Shown: one piece after another, positions 57,201 to 61,781 of the stretch
Position numbering within the stretch: the first letter of the stretch is position 1
Layout of the letters: each line of letters begins with the position of its first letter
Assembly: GCF_009834515.1 (NCBI RefSeq)
Contig: NZ_CP019426.1
Location: forward strand, 2,159,501-2,223,500
DNA: 64,000 nt
Direction of reading: 5' to 3'
Source of the DNA: Pseudomonas sp. R84
GTDB lineage: Bacteria; Pseudomonadota; Gammaproteobacteria; Pseudomonadales; Pseudomonadaceae
The notes under the pieces: generated by a model
Database searches by the model: none
Seen by the model: only the letters and a program-made list of their open reading frames with translations
What the model was told of the DNA's origin: nothing
Made by a program: the position numbers and the translations under genes

Positions 57201-57275
57201 CCGCGCGATGAAACTTTCCTGTCCGAGGCTGAAGAAATGCTCGGCGAGATCGTTGAACCAGTAGCCATGTCCTGA
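42288..57275 (+). CDS. pvdD: Terminal pyoverdine side-chain NRPS, four modules with thioesterase (PvdD-like)
   Basis: A 4995-aa NRPS. Module 1: C (HHIISDGW at 183), A (664), T (GGHS, Ser1053). Module 2: C (1237), A (1719), T (Ser2127), E (2306). Module 3: DCL C (2777), A (3236), T (GGDS, Ser3625), no E. Module 4: DCL-like C (HHILLDG at 3828), A (4286), T (Ser4679), TE (GWSLGG, Ser4810; His4968). Codes: DILQLGLIWK (Gly), DFWNVGMVHK (Thr), DLWNNALTYK (Ala-like), DGEACGGVTK (basic/OHOrn). The TE would release or cyclise the product, for example to a C-terminal cyclo-OHOrn. The symbol reflects its terminal place beside the receptor and pvdE. Confidence 0.95.
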   Translation: MDKSVALRVAKRFITLPLDKRKLYLEKMLEEGVSPANLPIPETRSGFAAIPLSYAQERQLFLWQMDPHSTAYHIPSALRLKGQLDVAALERSFNAVAARHESLRTTFAEHGETFCQVIHPQLPLSITLAPLPAGLDTAGAEAAIKAFVESETARPFNLQQGPLLRVALLKVADDDHVLVLIQHHIISDGWSIKVLVNELIQHYAADTAGQPLALPELEVQYADYAIWQRHWLEAGERERQLAYWIKTLDGEQPVLELPIDFPRPAVQSLRGARLQLDLPAALGDALKQLAQREGASLFMVLLASFQALLHRYSGQAQIRVGVPTANRNRVETEGLIGFFVNTQVLNAEVNGQLPFNQLLAQVKQAAMAAQAHQDLPFEQLIEALQPERSLSHSPVFQVMFNHQTSRDQGRGAVQLPQLSVEDVQWEGRTAQFDLTLNTYESNDGFAAELTYATDLFKPETVERLARHWQNLLQGIITAPTQRVGELPLLDSAEHGVLLQDWLRVADHSAQAECVQQDFALQAQQNPQATALIIGDEVLTYGELDTRANQLAHHLIKAGVGPDQLVGIAVERSVEMIVGLLAILKAGGAYVPLDPAYPEDRLAYMIEDSGLQLLLTQTHLQAQLPIPAGVQTLLLDQPGDWLAAYPQTAPDVAVNGEHLAYTLYTSGSTGKPKGVMVRHAALRNFVASMIKQPGIAAADRMLSLTTFSFDIFGLEIYGPLLAGACVVLTGKDVHQDPQAVLELIERHAVSVLQATPSTWRMLLDNEHAAILKGRTFLCGGEALPQELAQRMLALTPSVWNLYGPTETTIWSAQHALSVDDSRPFLGTPIDNTALYILGSDLELNPLGAPGELLIGGDGLARGYFQRPSLTAERFVPDPFSANGARLYRTGDLTRYRAEGVIEYIGRIDHQVKIRGFRIELGEIEARLLALDSVRETVVVAQDGPTGPQLVGYVVPSASAVDEVELRAALKASLKAELPEYMVPAHLLFLAQLPLTPNGKVDRKALPAPDASQLQSTYSAPQTATQHTVAEIWQAVLKLERVSLSDNFFELGGHSLLVTQVVSRVRQALNVQVPLRTLFEHSTLEDFVAALGVDQATQEPPIVALPRLQPLALSYAQERQWFLWQLEPTSSAYHVPAALRLRGELDLPALQQSFNALIERHESLRTCFVEEQGQTLQVIQAHGTLNLQVQDVAGLDDAALQALVAAETLHLFNLQQGPLLRVKLLRLAADDHALVITLHHIVSDGWSMNIMVDELVALYAAYSQGQTAQLPALPVQYADYAVWQKQWMDAGERERQLSYWTAQLGDGDQPLLELPTDRPRPAEQSYRGARRDIPLSRELAAALKHIAQRENVTLFALLLASFQTLLHRYSGQADIRVGVPVANRNRVETEGLIGFFVNTQVLKAEFDSQQTFRSLLQQVKNTVLGAQAHQDLPFEQLVDALQPERSLSHSPLFQVMHNHQSQARQAQGATRLPQLQIEGLPWASNTAQFDLTLNTFESTDNVWAELTYATDLFDVETIERLSQHWTNLLQGIVADSAQRIAELPLHDATERGATLLQWNPAVADFPSEQCLHHLIEAQAARAPQAVAVTYAEQSLSYGELNSRANQLAHKLIANGVGPDVRVGLAAERSLDMLVGLLAILKAGGAYVPLDPSYPEERLSYMIGDSGIGLLLTQSHLLGRLPVPDSVRSLILDQDREDLEGYSDSNPHVSMSADNLAYVIYTSGSTGQPKGTLLAHRNVLRLFEATDAWFDFGPSDVWSLFHSYAFDFSVWEIFGALLYGGKLVVVPYEVSRAPEDFFALLCREGITVLNQTPSAFKQLMQVACAPEHAAQQLALRYVVFGGEALEVKSLRPWFERFGDQTPQLINMYGITETTVHVTYRPLSMADLQRDASSPIGEPIPDLSWYLLDGDLNPVAKGCIGELYVGRAGLARGYLNRADLTSLRFIPDPFAADGGRLYRTGDLARYRADGVIEYIGRIDHQVKIRGFRIELGEIEAQLLEQTAVRQAVVLAQPGLSGQQLVAWLVPNDAALLDASAAEQAQWRDSVRAELKENLPDHMIPAHLLLLGQLPLTANGKLNRSALPSPDASQAQQAYKAPQSELEQRLAAIWQDVLKLPQVGLNDNFFELGGDSIISIQVVSRARQAGIRLNPKDLFQHQTIQRLALVAQLGDDESSIDQQAVTGAALLLPIQQQFFEDDIPERQHWNQSVLLKPRQPLDAEKIEQVLRALVAHHDALRLSFTLHNGVWQAEHRAIEAQPHNLLWQEDVTDAAALEALGNRAQRSLDLQSGPLLRAVLVNLADGTQRLQLVIHHLAVDGVSWRILLEDLQNAYQQVLDGQPLNLPSKTSAFKDWSEHLQRYANSAALQQELAYWQACLSDVGSDLPCKRMDAGQQNRLAQTVQTKLGAELTRQLLQEAPAAYRTQVNDLLLTALARVIGRWSGQSSTLIQLEGHGREELFDGVDLTRTVGWFTSLFPVRLTPAATPGESIKQIKEQLRSIPNKGIGFGALRHLGDAQAQQSLRTLPTPRITFNYLGQFDGSFEGDDGALFAPAPDNAGLDQSLDAPMGNWLTLNGQVYGGELRVGWTFSSERFDNAVIEALAADYAKELAALIEHCLTPGVEGLTPSDFPLAALTQAQLDGLPLPAQQIADVYPLSAMQQGMLFHSLYEQATGDYINQVRLDVEGLDPQRFQQAWQAAVDNHDILRTSFVWQGELARPVQVVHKQLDMPFSVLDWRERGDCRTELETLASAEQAQGFDLSQGPLLRMVVVRLDDQRCHLIYTNHHILMDGWSNSQLLGEVLQRYSGIAQPTLAGRYRDYIEWLQRQDVQASEHYWTAQLADLEAPTLLAQALQAQRGDAPRDGHGEHFCVLDAAQTRQLGEFARQQKITLNTLIQAAWLLLLQRLTGQQNVAFGATVAGRPAELKGVEQQIGLFINTLPVIASPRSQSSVGEWLQSVQAQNLTLREHEHTPLFDIQRWAARNGEALFDNILVFENYPVSEALEQGAPQELRFGEINNHEQTNYPLTLLVHLSDELSMHFSYQCDSFAAHSVVQLGEYLQRLLGQMSESGERTLSELNLIDNVTSVETDFVAERCIHQAIARQVAATPDAFAVTFADTQLTYAELDAQANRLAHKLIELGVGPEVRVGVAMPRSEQLLIALLAVLKSGGAYVPLDPDYPADRVAYMLEDSRARVLLTEQAVAATLSVPGDTQVLLMDQVSLNAYPASAPQTSVIPDNLAYVIYTSGSTGKPKGVAIAHRNVMALIGWSAKVYSRDDIQGVLASTSVCFDLSVWELFVTLANGGSLIIARNALELPQLPARDQVRLINTVPSAIAALQRAGQIPASVRIINLAGEPLKQGLVDALYQQSTVEHVYDLYGPSEDTTYSTWTRRTAGGQARIGRALNYTASHLLDADLHVVPQGVSAELYLSGAGITRGYLGRAAMTAERFVPNPLASNGERMYRTGDLIREREEGELEYMGRIDHQVKIRGLRIELGEIEARLVAHDGVREAVVVASEVQGSQQLIAYLVPSDPATVDASAEQQRQLHDSLSTWLGATLPDYMVPTHRLWLAQMPLTPNGKIDRKRLPILELTAAQQHVDPVNATEQALVEIWKDVLGLAQVSTSDSFFALGGDSIISIQVVSRARQQGLELSPKDLFQHPTIAQLALRVEASCDKPVAALIEVPLHGLSEVQVAQLPLPQDQLAGLYRLSPMQQGMLFLGLNAPESDLYINQLCIPVQGLDPARLKDAWATVSRRHDILRTGFLWQDMAEPLQFVLADPQLPISLLDWREQDHSAEALQALADAERAKGFDLDQPPLQRLTLVQVGEDSYQLIWTYHHILLDGWSSSQLIGEVLSQYSGKPLADAVPYRRYINWLQQQDGNASEGFWRQHLSQLDEPTYLADAVARTGSGRGHEALYSRLGEERTEQLKAFAQAQQVTLNTLVQGAWLMLLSRYSGQRCVAFGATVAGRPASLRASESILGLFINTLPVIKDVPAEQAVGDWLRDLQDFNLEMREREYTPLTDVQRWAGRAGQSLFDSIIVFENHPIDQALREWRDDSLKFGEISNAGLTNFPMDLMVTLEEGLVIEYMFLREHFDRATVEGIRSNMEGLLAALAQDAAQPLGRIGLPTGQAATAQVVPAASQAPAVHQRIAQWAAQRGEQTALIFNGQTFSYGQIDARANRLAHALIAEGVGPEIRVGVALPRSENMIVALLAVLKAGGAYVPLDATYPRERLSYLMRDSGIALLLSDSSLRQVLPTQDNLHVLELDQLDLSAHSASAPDVAVQPGNLAYVIYTSGSTGQPKGVGVAHGPLAMHCQAIGQRYEMSEADCELHFMSFAFDGAHERWLTTLTHGARLLIRDDSLWTAEQTYSALHEYDVTVAAFPPVYLQQLAEHAEQDGNPPAVRIYCFGGDAVPLASFELAKRALKPQYIINGYGPTETVVTPLIWKAGADDQCGAAYAPIGSVVGERSGYVLDADLNPLPAGVAGELYLGGALARGYLGRAGGTAERFVANPFSTDGSRLYRTGDLVRQREDGTVDYLGRIDHQVKIRGFRIELGEVEARLKQQPGVRDAAVVAREGASGKQLLGYVLANADTQTDGLCERLREQLKASLPDYMVPAHLMLLDRMPLTPNGKLDRKALPNPDAEQRQDYLAPRTELEKALAKIWQEVLKIERVGLTDNFFELGGDSILSLQVVARSRVLKAQGLSLKLRDLMQKPSIAELVASVQGSAEKASGLLAMNAEVKGVAPLFCIHAGFGTVFDYEPLARRLSGRRQVLAIQSRMLLDPAFNDVSLQSMASAYVAQIREKQPHGPYHLLGWSLGGTLAMLMAAQLEQAGQTVKFVGLVDSFVPSAKVNEGAVDDWQADLRDFLRVTLPDAAQDLSIDGEETPHNLRALFAGAMSVERGASTYVALGADELAHVFSVARRLKQLSLQLDRCAPLAVNPICWWTLGREEEAVELAAQLEQPGMGGEWLDCGHFQIPRDETFLSEAEEMLGEIVEPVAMS

Positions 57276-57299
57276 ACTATGTTCTGAACCTGAAAAAAC

Positions 57300-57326
57300 G
57301 GTCGGGCGCCTTTATGGCGCTCGACC
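57300..57326 (+). terminator. Hairpin between the terminal NRPS and alpha/beta hydrolase genes
   Basis: GGTCGGGCGCC (57300-57310) and GGCGCTCGACC (57316-57326) pair with one mismatch around TTTAT. There is no following T-run, so it may attenuate or process the transcript rather than end it. Confidence 0.5.
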
Positions 57327-57343
57327 TGTCTGGAGAGATACGA

Positions 57344-58303
57344 ATGTCGTTGAACCCTGATATCGCCGCGTTCCTGCAACTGGTCGGCAACGGCCGGGCC
57401 AGTGGCAAGCGCGTTGGCATGCATGAGCTGAGCCCGGCAGAGGCTCGCGAACAGTTTGATCAGTCGTCGTTGTTGATGGACGCCGGCGGCGAAGAGCTGG
57501 TTGTGGTGGATGAGTTGCAATTGCCGGTGCGCGATGGCACGCGTCTGAACGCGCGGATCTACAGCAATCAGCCTTTGAGTAGCGGTGCCGGGCGTCCGGC
57601 GCTGTTGTATTTCCATGGTGGCGGTTATGTGGTCGGCAGCCTCGATTCCCACGATTCTCTGTGCCGGGCGTTGGCTTCGATGGCTGATTGTGTGGTGTTG
57701 TCGGTGGCGTATCGGCTGGCGCCGGAGTTTCGCTTTCCGACGGCAGCCAACGACGCCCGCGATGCCTGGGACTGGCTGGTGGCCCGTGCTGCGGATCTGG
57801 GCATCGATGCCGCGCGTCTGGCGATTGCCGGTGACAGCGTCGGTGGCAGCCTGACCACGGTGCTCGCCGCGCAACTGACGGATGCGGCTGTGCAGCCGCG
57901 CTTGCAGGTGCTGATCTATCCGGTCACCGATGCCAGTCGCAGCACGCCTTCCATCGAGCAGTTCGGCGAAGGGTATCTGTTGGAGAAGGCTTCGCTGCAG
58001 TGGTTTTATGAGCACTATCAGCGTGATGCCAGTGATCGTCTCGATCCGCGTTTCTCGCCGTTGCTGGCTGAGGTTAACGCTAACGTTGCGCCGGTGCTGT
58101 TGGTGTTGGCCGAGTGTGATCCGTTGCACGATGAGGGCGTGGCGTATGCGCGTCACTTGCAGGCGGCGGGGGTTGCGGTGGAGTTGAAGGTTTATGAGGG
58201 AATGACCCACGACTTCATGCGCATGGGGGCGATTATTGATGAGGCTGAAGAGGCGCAGGAGCATATTGCTGGGTGCTTGGTAGAGGTGTTTGCTTTGGCT
58301 TGA
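57344..58303 (+). CDS. Alpha/beta hydrolase, HSL (Hormone-sensitive lipase) family
   Basis: A 319-aa esterase-like protein starting MSLNPDIAAFLQLVGNG, with GGAGAG eight bases before the ATG. Family motifs are present: YFHGGGYV oxyanion hole, GDSVGGS nucleophile elbow, ECDPLHDEG acid and GMTHDF His. No signal peptide, so cytoplasmic. It follows the terminal NRPS after 68 bp and is probably co-transcribed, which suggests a role in pyoverdine tailoring, chain clearing or ester hydrolysis. No direct evidence for any of these. Confidence 0.85.
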   Translation: MSLNPDIAAFLQLVGNGRASGKRVGMHELSPAEAREQFDQSSLLMDAGGEELVVVDELQLPVRDGTRLNARIYSNQPLSSGAGRPALLYFHGGGYVVGSLDSHDSLCRALASMADCVVLSVAYRLAPEFRFPTAANDARDAWDWLVARAADLGIDAARLAIAGDSVGGSLTTVLAAQLTDAAVQPRLQVLIYPVTDASRSTPSIEQFGEGYLLEKASLQWFYEHYQRDASDRLDPRFSPLLAEVNANVAPVLLVLAECDPLHDEGVAYARHLQAAGVAVELKVYEGMTHDFMRMGAIIDEAEEAQEHIAGCLVEVFALA

Positions 58304-58318
58304 CGAGGGGGGGGGGAA

Positions 58319-59115
58319 TATCCGTTGCTGCGGGTGTTGCTGATTAGGGTTCCGCCCTTACGGCGGGTCACTTTTTCCAGACGCCGAAAAAGTAACCAAA
58401 AAGGCTTGCTCCTGCGTGCGGCCCGCTCGCTGGGGCTCGGGGTTCCTTCGCTGCGGGATCGATCCGGGCGCAGCGTCTCCGGTTTGCTTCGCTGCACCTA
58501 CTCTCGCTGTGTTTGGCTGCGCCAAACGGTCGCTGCGCTCCCACCCCCGGATCAATCCCTCCACTCAGCCTTCCGACGTCGCCTTACAGATCAAGATCAA
58601 AAGCAGGCGAGCTGACACTCGGCCTATTGAGTGGTGAAGAGCACAGCGTGGTCGGCTTTGGGTTTGGTGGTGGATTTGCCCCTCACCCCAGCCCTCTCCC
58701 GAGGGAGAGGGAGCCGATTTGGGTGTTTTTCAAGATCTGAGTTCGACTCGGTATTTCACGTCGGCGTAACTCTCCCAAACACCACCGTCAGTCCCCTCTC
58801 CCTCAGGGAGAGGGCTAGGGTGAGGGGCTCTTGATCTGGCTTTTGATCTGGCTTCGGCTTTTGATCTTTTGCCCCATCGGCAGGCCGAGCGGAGGTGTTC
58901 ATCCGGGGGTAGGCGCGCAGCGCCGTTCGACGAAGTCGAACACATCGAGAGGAGGTGCAGCGAAGCAAACCGTAGGCGATGCCCCCGGATGGACACCGTA
59001 GCGAGGGAACACTGAGCCTAAGCGAAGTGCCGTACGCCAGGGGCAAAGCCTTTTGCTTACTTTTTGGCGTTTGAAAAAGTGAGTCGCTGTAAGAGCGAAA
59101 CCGCCAGCGGCAGCA
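58319..59115. repeat. Composite intergenic repeat, copy 2, plus inverted diverged copy
   Basis: 58319-58830 matches 14129-14645 as described for copy 1, including two GGGTGAGGGG-type palindromes at about 58680-58712 and 58790-58829. 58870-59113 is a diverged copy in the opposite orientation (ATATCCGTTGC end outward at about 59113). The 900-bp gap between the hydrolase and receptor genes is thus almost wholly repeat DNA; the short ORFs in it are not annotated. Confidence 0.75.
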
Positions 59116-59152
59116 CCCGAAGCAACGGATATACACCCAAAACCCAAGATCC

Positions 59153-59183
59153 CCAAAAAAAACGCCGGCAAATGCCGGCGTTT
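59153..59183 (-). terminator. Rho-independent terminator of the TonB receptor gene
   Basis: AAACGCCGGCA (59160-59170) / TGCCGGCGTTT (59173-59183) with a 2-nt loop is followed by eight T on the minus strand. It lies 19 bp past the receptor stop. Confidence 0.9.
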
Positions 59184-59201
59184 CAGTGAGCGCAAAACGT
59201 A

Positions 59202-61664
59202 TTACCAGTTGTAGGTCACGTCAGCAGTCATGGTACGGCCTTCGCCGTAGTAGCAGTCGAGGGTCCCGTTGCACGCGGCAACATACTTCTCGTCGGTGAT
59301 GTTCTGCAGGTTAGCCTGCAGCTTCACACCTTTGACATGTAGAGGCGATTTTTCCAGATCATAGGAAACCATCGCGTCATACACGGTGTACGACGGTACC
59401 TGGAAGGAATCCGACTCGTAGTCCGAACCGTAGCTTTGTTGTACGTAACGAGCACCCAGGCCCATGCCGAAACCGGCCAGAGCAGTAGAAATGTCGAAGT
59501 CGTAGTTGATCCACGCCGATGCGGTCAACGGTGGAGCCATGGCCACGGTGCGACCTTCGCGACCGTCGTTGGCGCTGTGCCACTTGGTCTGGTTACGCGA
59601 CACGGCGGCCAGTACGCGCAGGTTCTGCGTGACATTGACCTTGCCTTCCAGCTCTACGCCACGCGAACGCACCGTACCGCTCTGGACGCTGAACCCCGGG
59701 TTGTTGAGGTCGGTGGTCAGCATGTTGTCCTGGTCGATCTGGTAAGCCGACAGCTGAATGAAACCGTCGACGAAGGTCGGTTCGTACTTGATACCGACTT
59801 CGTACTGCTTGCCGGTGGTCGGTTCGAACGCACCACCGCCGATGTCAGTACCGGTTTGCGGCAGGAACGATTCGGCGTAGCTCACGTAAGGGGTGATGCC
59901 GTTCTCGAACTCGTAGCCAAGGCCGGCGCGACCGGTGAACTTCTCGTCTTTCTGGTTGCTGTGACCACCGGTCAGCGGTTGCTTGTTGTCGGTTTCGGCG
60001 AAGTCGTAACGACCGCCGAGGGTCAGGAACCACTGGTTCCAGCGCAGTTGATCCTGAGCGTACAGACCGGTCTGGGTGATGGTGTTATCCCATTTGTACG
60101 GCTGGCGGAAGTTGATCGCGCTGCCATACACCGGGTTGTACAGGTCGATACCCGGAGCAGTGCGGTCATACAGGCCAAGGAACTTCGAGTTGAAGTGGTA
60201 GTAGTCCACGCCCAACAGCACGGTGTGGTCGATATCGGCAGTCTTGAACTTGGCCTGGGCAATGTTATCGAGGCCGTAGACCTTGTTGTGCTGCGACCAG
60301 TCCACGGCGTAACGGCTCTGGAAGCTGCTGTCGTTGAGGCCGGTGACCGGGTTGGTCGGGAACGAATAGCCGTGCAGCGGCGCGACGTACTGGTCGTTGA
60401 CGTCGGCGTAACGGGCATTCTGCTTGAAGGTCCAGACGTCGTTGAGTTCGTGAGCGATTTCGTAACCGACGACAAACTGCTCGCGATGGTATTTGTTCAC
60501 GTCCGGCTCGCCGATGAAGCGGCTGCGGCTGATGCGACCATTGGAGGTGCTCTTGACTGTGCCGAACGCTGGCAGGCCCTGGGCTTCCGGTACGTCGTGG
60601 TCCTTCTGGTACTGGCCGAACACGGTGATGGTGGTGCGGTCGTTCGGCAGCCAGGTCAGGCTTGGCGCCAGCATCATGCGGTTCTGGCTGGCGTAGTCGA
60701 TGGCCGAGTTGCTGTCGTTGACCACACCGGTCAGGCGATAGAGGAATTCACCCTGATCGTCGATCGGGCCGCCGAGGTCGAAGGCACCGTAGGCGCGGTC
60801 GTAGCTGCCGCCACCGATCTTCACTTCGTGCAGCGGTGTCGCGGTCGGACGCTTGCTGACCATGTTGACGATGCCGCCAGGCTGGTTCTGACCATAGAGC
60901 ACCGAGGCCGGACCTTTGAGCACTTCGATGCGCTCCAGGGTGTATGGGTCGATCTGCAGCGAACCGCCGGTGCTGCCGCCGCCGTAAGGCATGTGCAGGC
61001 CGTCGAGGTACAGCGGAGTCGGGGAGAAGCCGCGGGAAGTCGGCTCGTCAAAAATCTTCACGCGGTCGGCGAATCCGCCACCAGTGATGCCCGGGGTATA
61101 ACGCAGGGCCTCGGTGACCGATTGCGAACCGCGCATCTTGATTTCGTCCTGGGTGACGACGTTGATCGTCTGCGGGATGACCTTGATTGCCGTATCGGTT
61201 TTCGAACCCGTGGCGCTGCGTTTGGCGACGATCCCGTCGACCGGACCCCAGGCCGATTCCGCGGTGGCGGAGATGTTGGTCGGTGCCAGATCCAGACTGG
61301 CGCCGCTGTTGCTGCGCGAGCGCAACGCGACGTTATTGCCTTCAACGCTGTAGGCAATGTCGGTGCCGTTGAGCAACTGCGCGATGGCGGCAGTCGGTTC
61401 CAGGTTGCCGCTGACCGCGCTGCTGCGCAGACCACTCACTTCATCCGGGCTGTACAGCACCTGAAGGTTGGTCTGGCGGCCGAATTCCTGCAAAGCGCTC
61501 CCCAGCGACTGGGCAGGAATATTGATCGCCACGGCCGCAGCCTGCGCCTGGCCGATCATCGGCAAGGTCAGAACCATGGCGCACAGCGCTGGCAACGTGG
61601 AACGGAAAGAACGGCGGATCAGCAGAGCCTTGGCGAGCGGGTGGAGTCCGTGCGGTGCGGGCAT
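59202..61664 (-). CDS. fpvA: TonB-dependent siderophore receptor with STN domain (locus position of FpvA)
   Basis: An 820-aa outer-membrane receptor. An N-terminal signal peptide ends near AQA; an STN signalling domain (about 50-100, with VAINIPAQSLGSALQEFG) precedes the plug (INVVTQDEIKMRGSQSVTEALRYTPGI) and the beta-barrel. The C-terminus (ITDEKYVAACNGTLDCYYGEGRTMTADVTYNW by parts) looks like FoxA/FhuA ferric-hydroxamate receptors more than classical FpvA. Its place between the NRPS genes and pvdE makes it the pyoverdine receptor by context. The start is the ATG at 61664; an upstream TTG at 61682 is less likely. The STN domain implies a sigma/anti-sigma partner elsewhere. Confidence 0.9.
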   Translation of the reverse strand: MPAPHGLHPLAKALLIRRSFRSTLPALCAMVLTLPMIGQAQAAAVAINIPAQSLGSALQEFGRQTNLQVLYSPDEVSGLRSSAVSGNLEPTAAIAQLLNGTDIAYSVEGNNVALRSRSNSGASLDLAPTNISATAESAWGPVDGIVAKRSATGSKTDTAIKVIPQTINVVTQDEIKMRGSQSVTEALRYTPGITGGGFADRVKIFDEPTSRGFSPTPLYLDGLHMPYGGGSTGGSLQIDPYTLERIEVLKGPASVLYGQNQPGGIVNMVSKRPTATPLHEVKIGGGSYDRAYGAFDLGGPIDDQGEFLYRLTGVVNDSNSAIDYASQNRMMLAPSLTWLPNDRTTITVFGQYQKDHDVPEAQGLPAFGTVKSTSNGRISRSRFIGEPDVNKYHREQFVVGYEIAHELNDVWTFKQNARYADVNDQYVAPLHGYSFPTNPVTGLNDSSFQSRYAVDWSQHNKVYGLDNIAQAKFKTADIDHTVLLGVDYYHFNSKFLGLYDRTAPGIDLYNPVYGSAINFRQPYKWDNTITQTGLYAQDQLRWNQWFLTLGGRYDFAETDNKQPLTGGHSNQKDEKFTGRAGLGYEFENGITPYVSYAESFLPQTGTDIGGGAFEPTTGKQYEVGIKYEPTFVDGFIQLSAYQIDQDNMLTTDLNNPGFSVQSGTVRSRGVELEGKVNVTQNLRVLAAVSRNQTKWHSANDGREGRTVAMAPPLTASAWINYDFDISTALAGFGMGLGARYVQQSYGSDYESDSFQVPSYTVYDAMVSYDLEKSPLHVKGVKLQANLQNITDEKYVAACNGTLDCYYGEGRTMTADVTYNW

Positions 61665-61722
61665 TATTCTTCTACTCTTCAAAGTGTTGACTGAGAACTA
61701 TTTCTATTAACTGTAAATAAGA

Positions 61723-61757
61723 CGTTGAACCTTCCGAAAACCGGAAAGGCTCAACGC
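61723..61757. terminator. Hairpin between pvdE and the receptor gene
   Basis: GTTGA-CCTTCCG (from 61723) and CGGAAAGG-TCAAC (to about 61755) pair with small bulges around an A-rich loop, with T-rich sequence on both sides. It could end or attenuate the pvdE transcript before the receptor start. Confidence 0.55.
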
Positions 61758-61781
61758 ACTTTTTTTACAAATTTTTCACAA

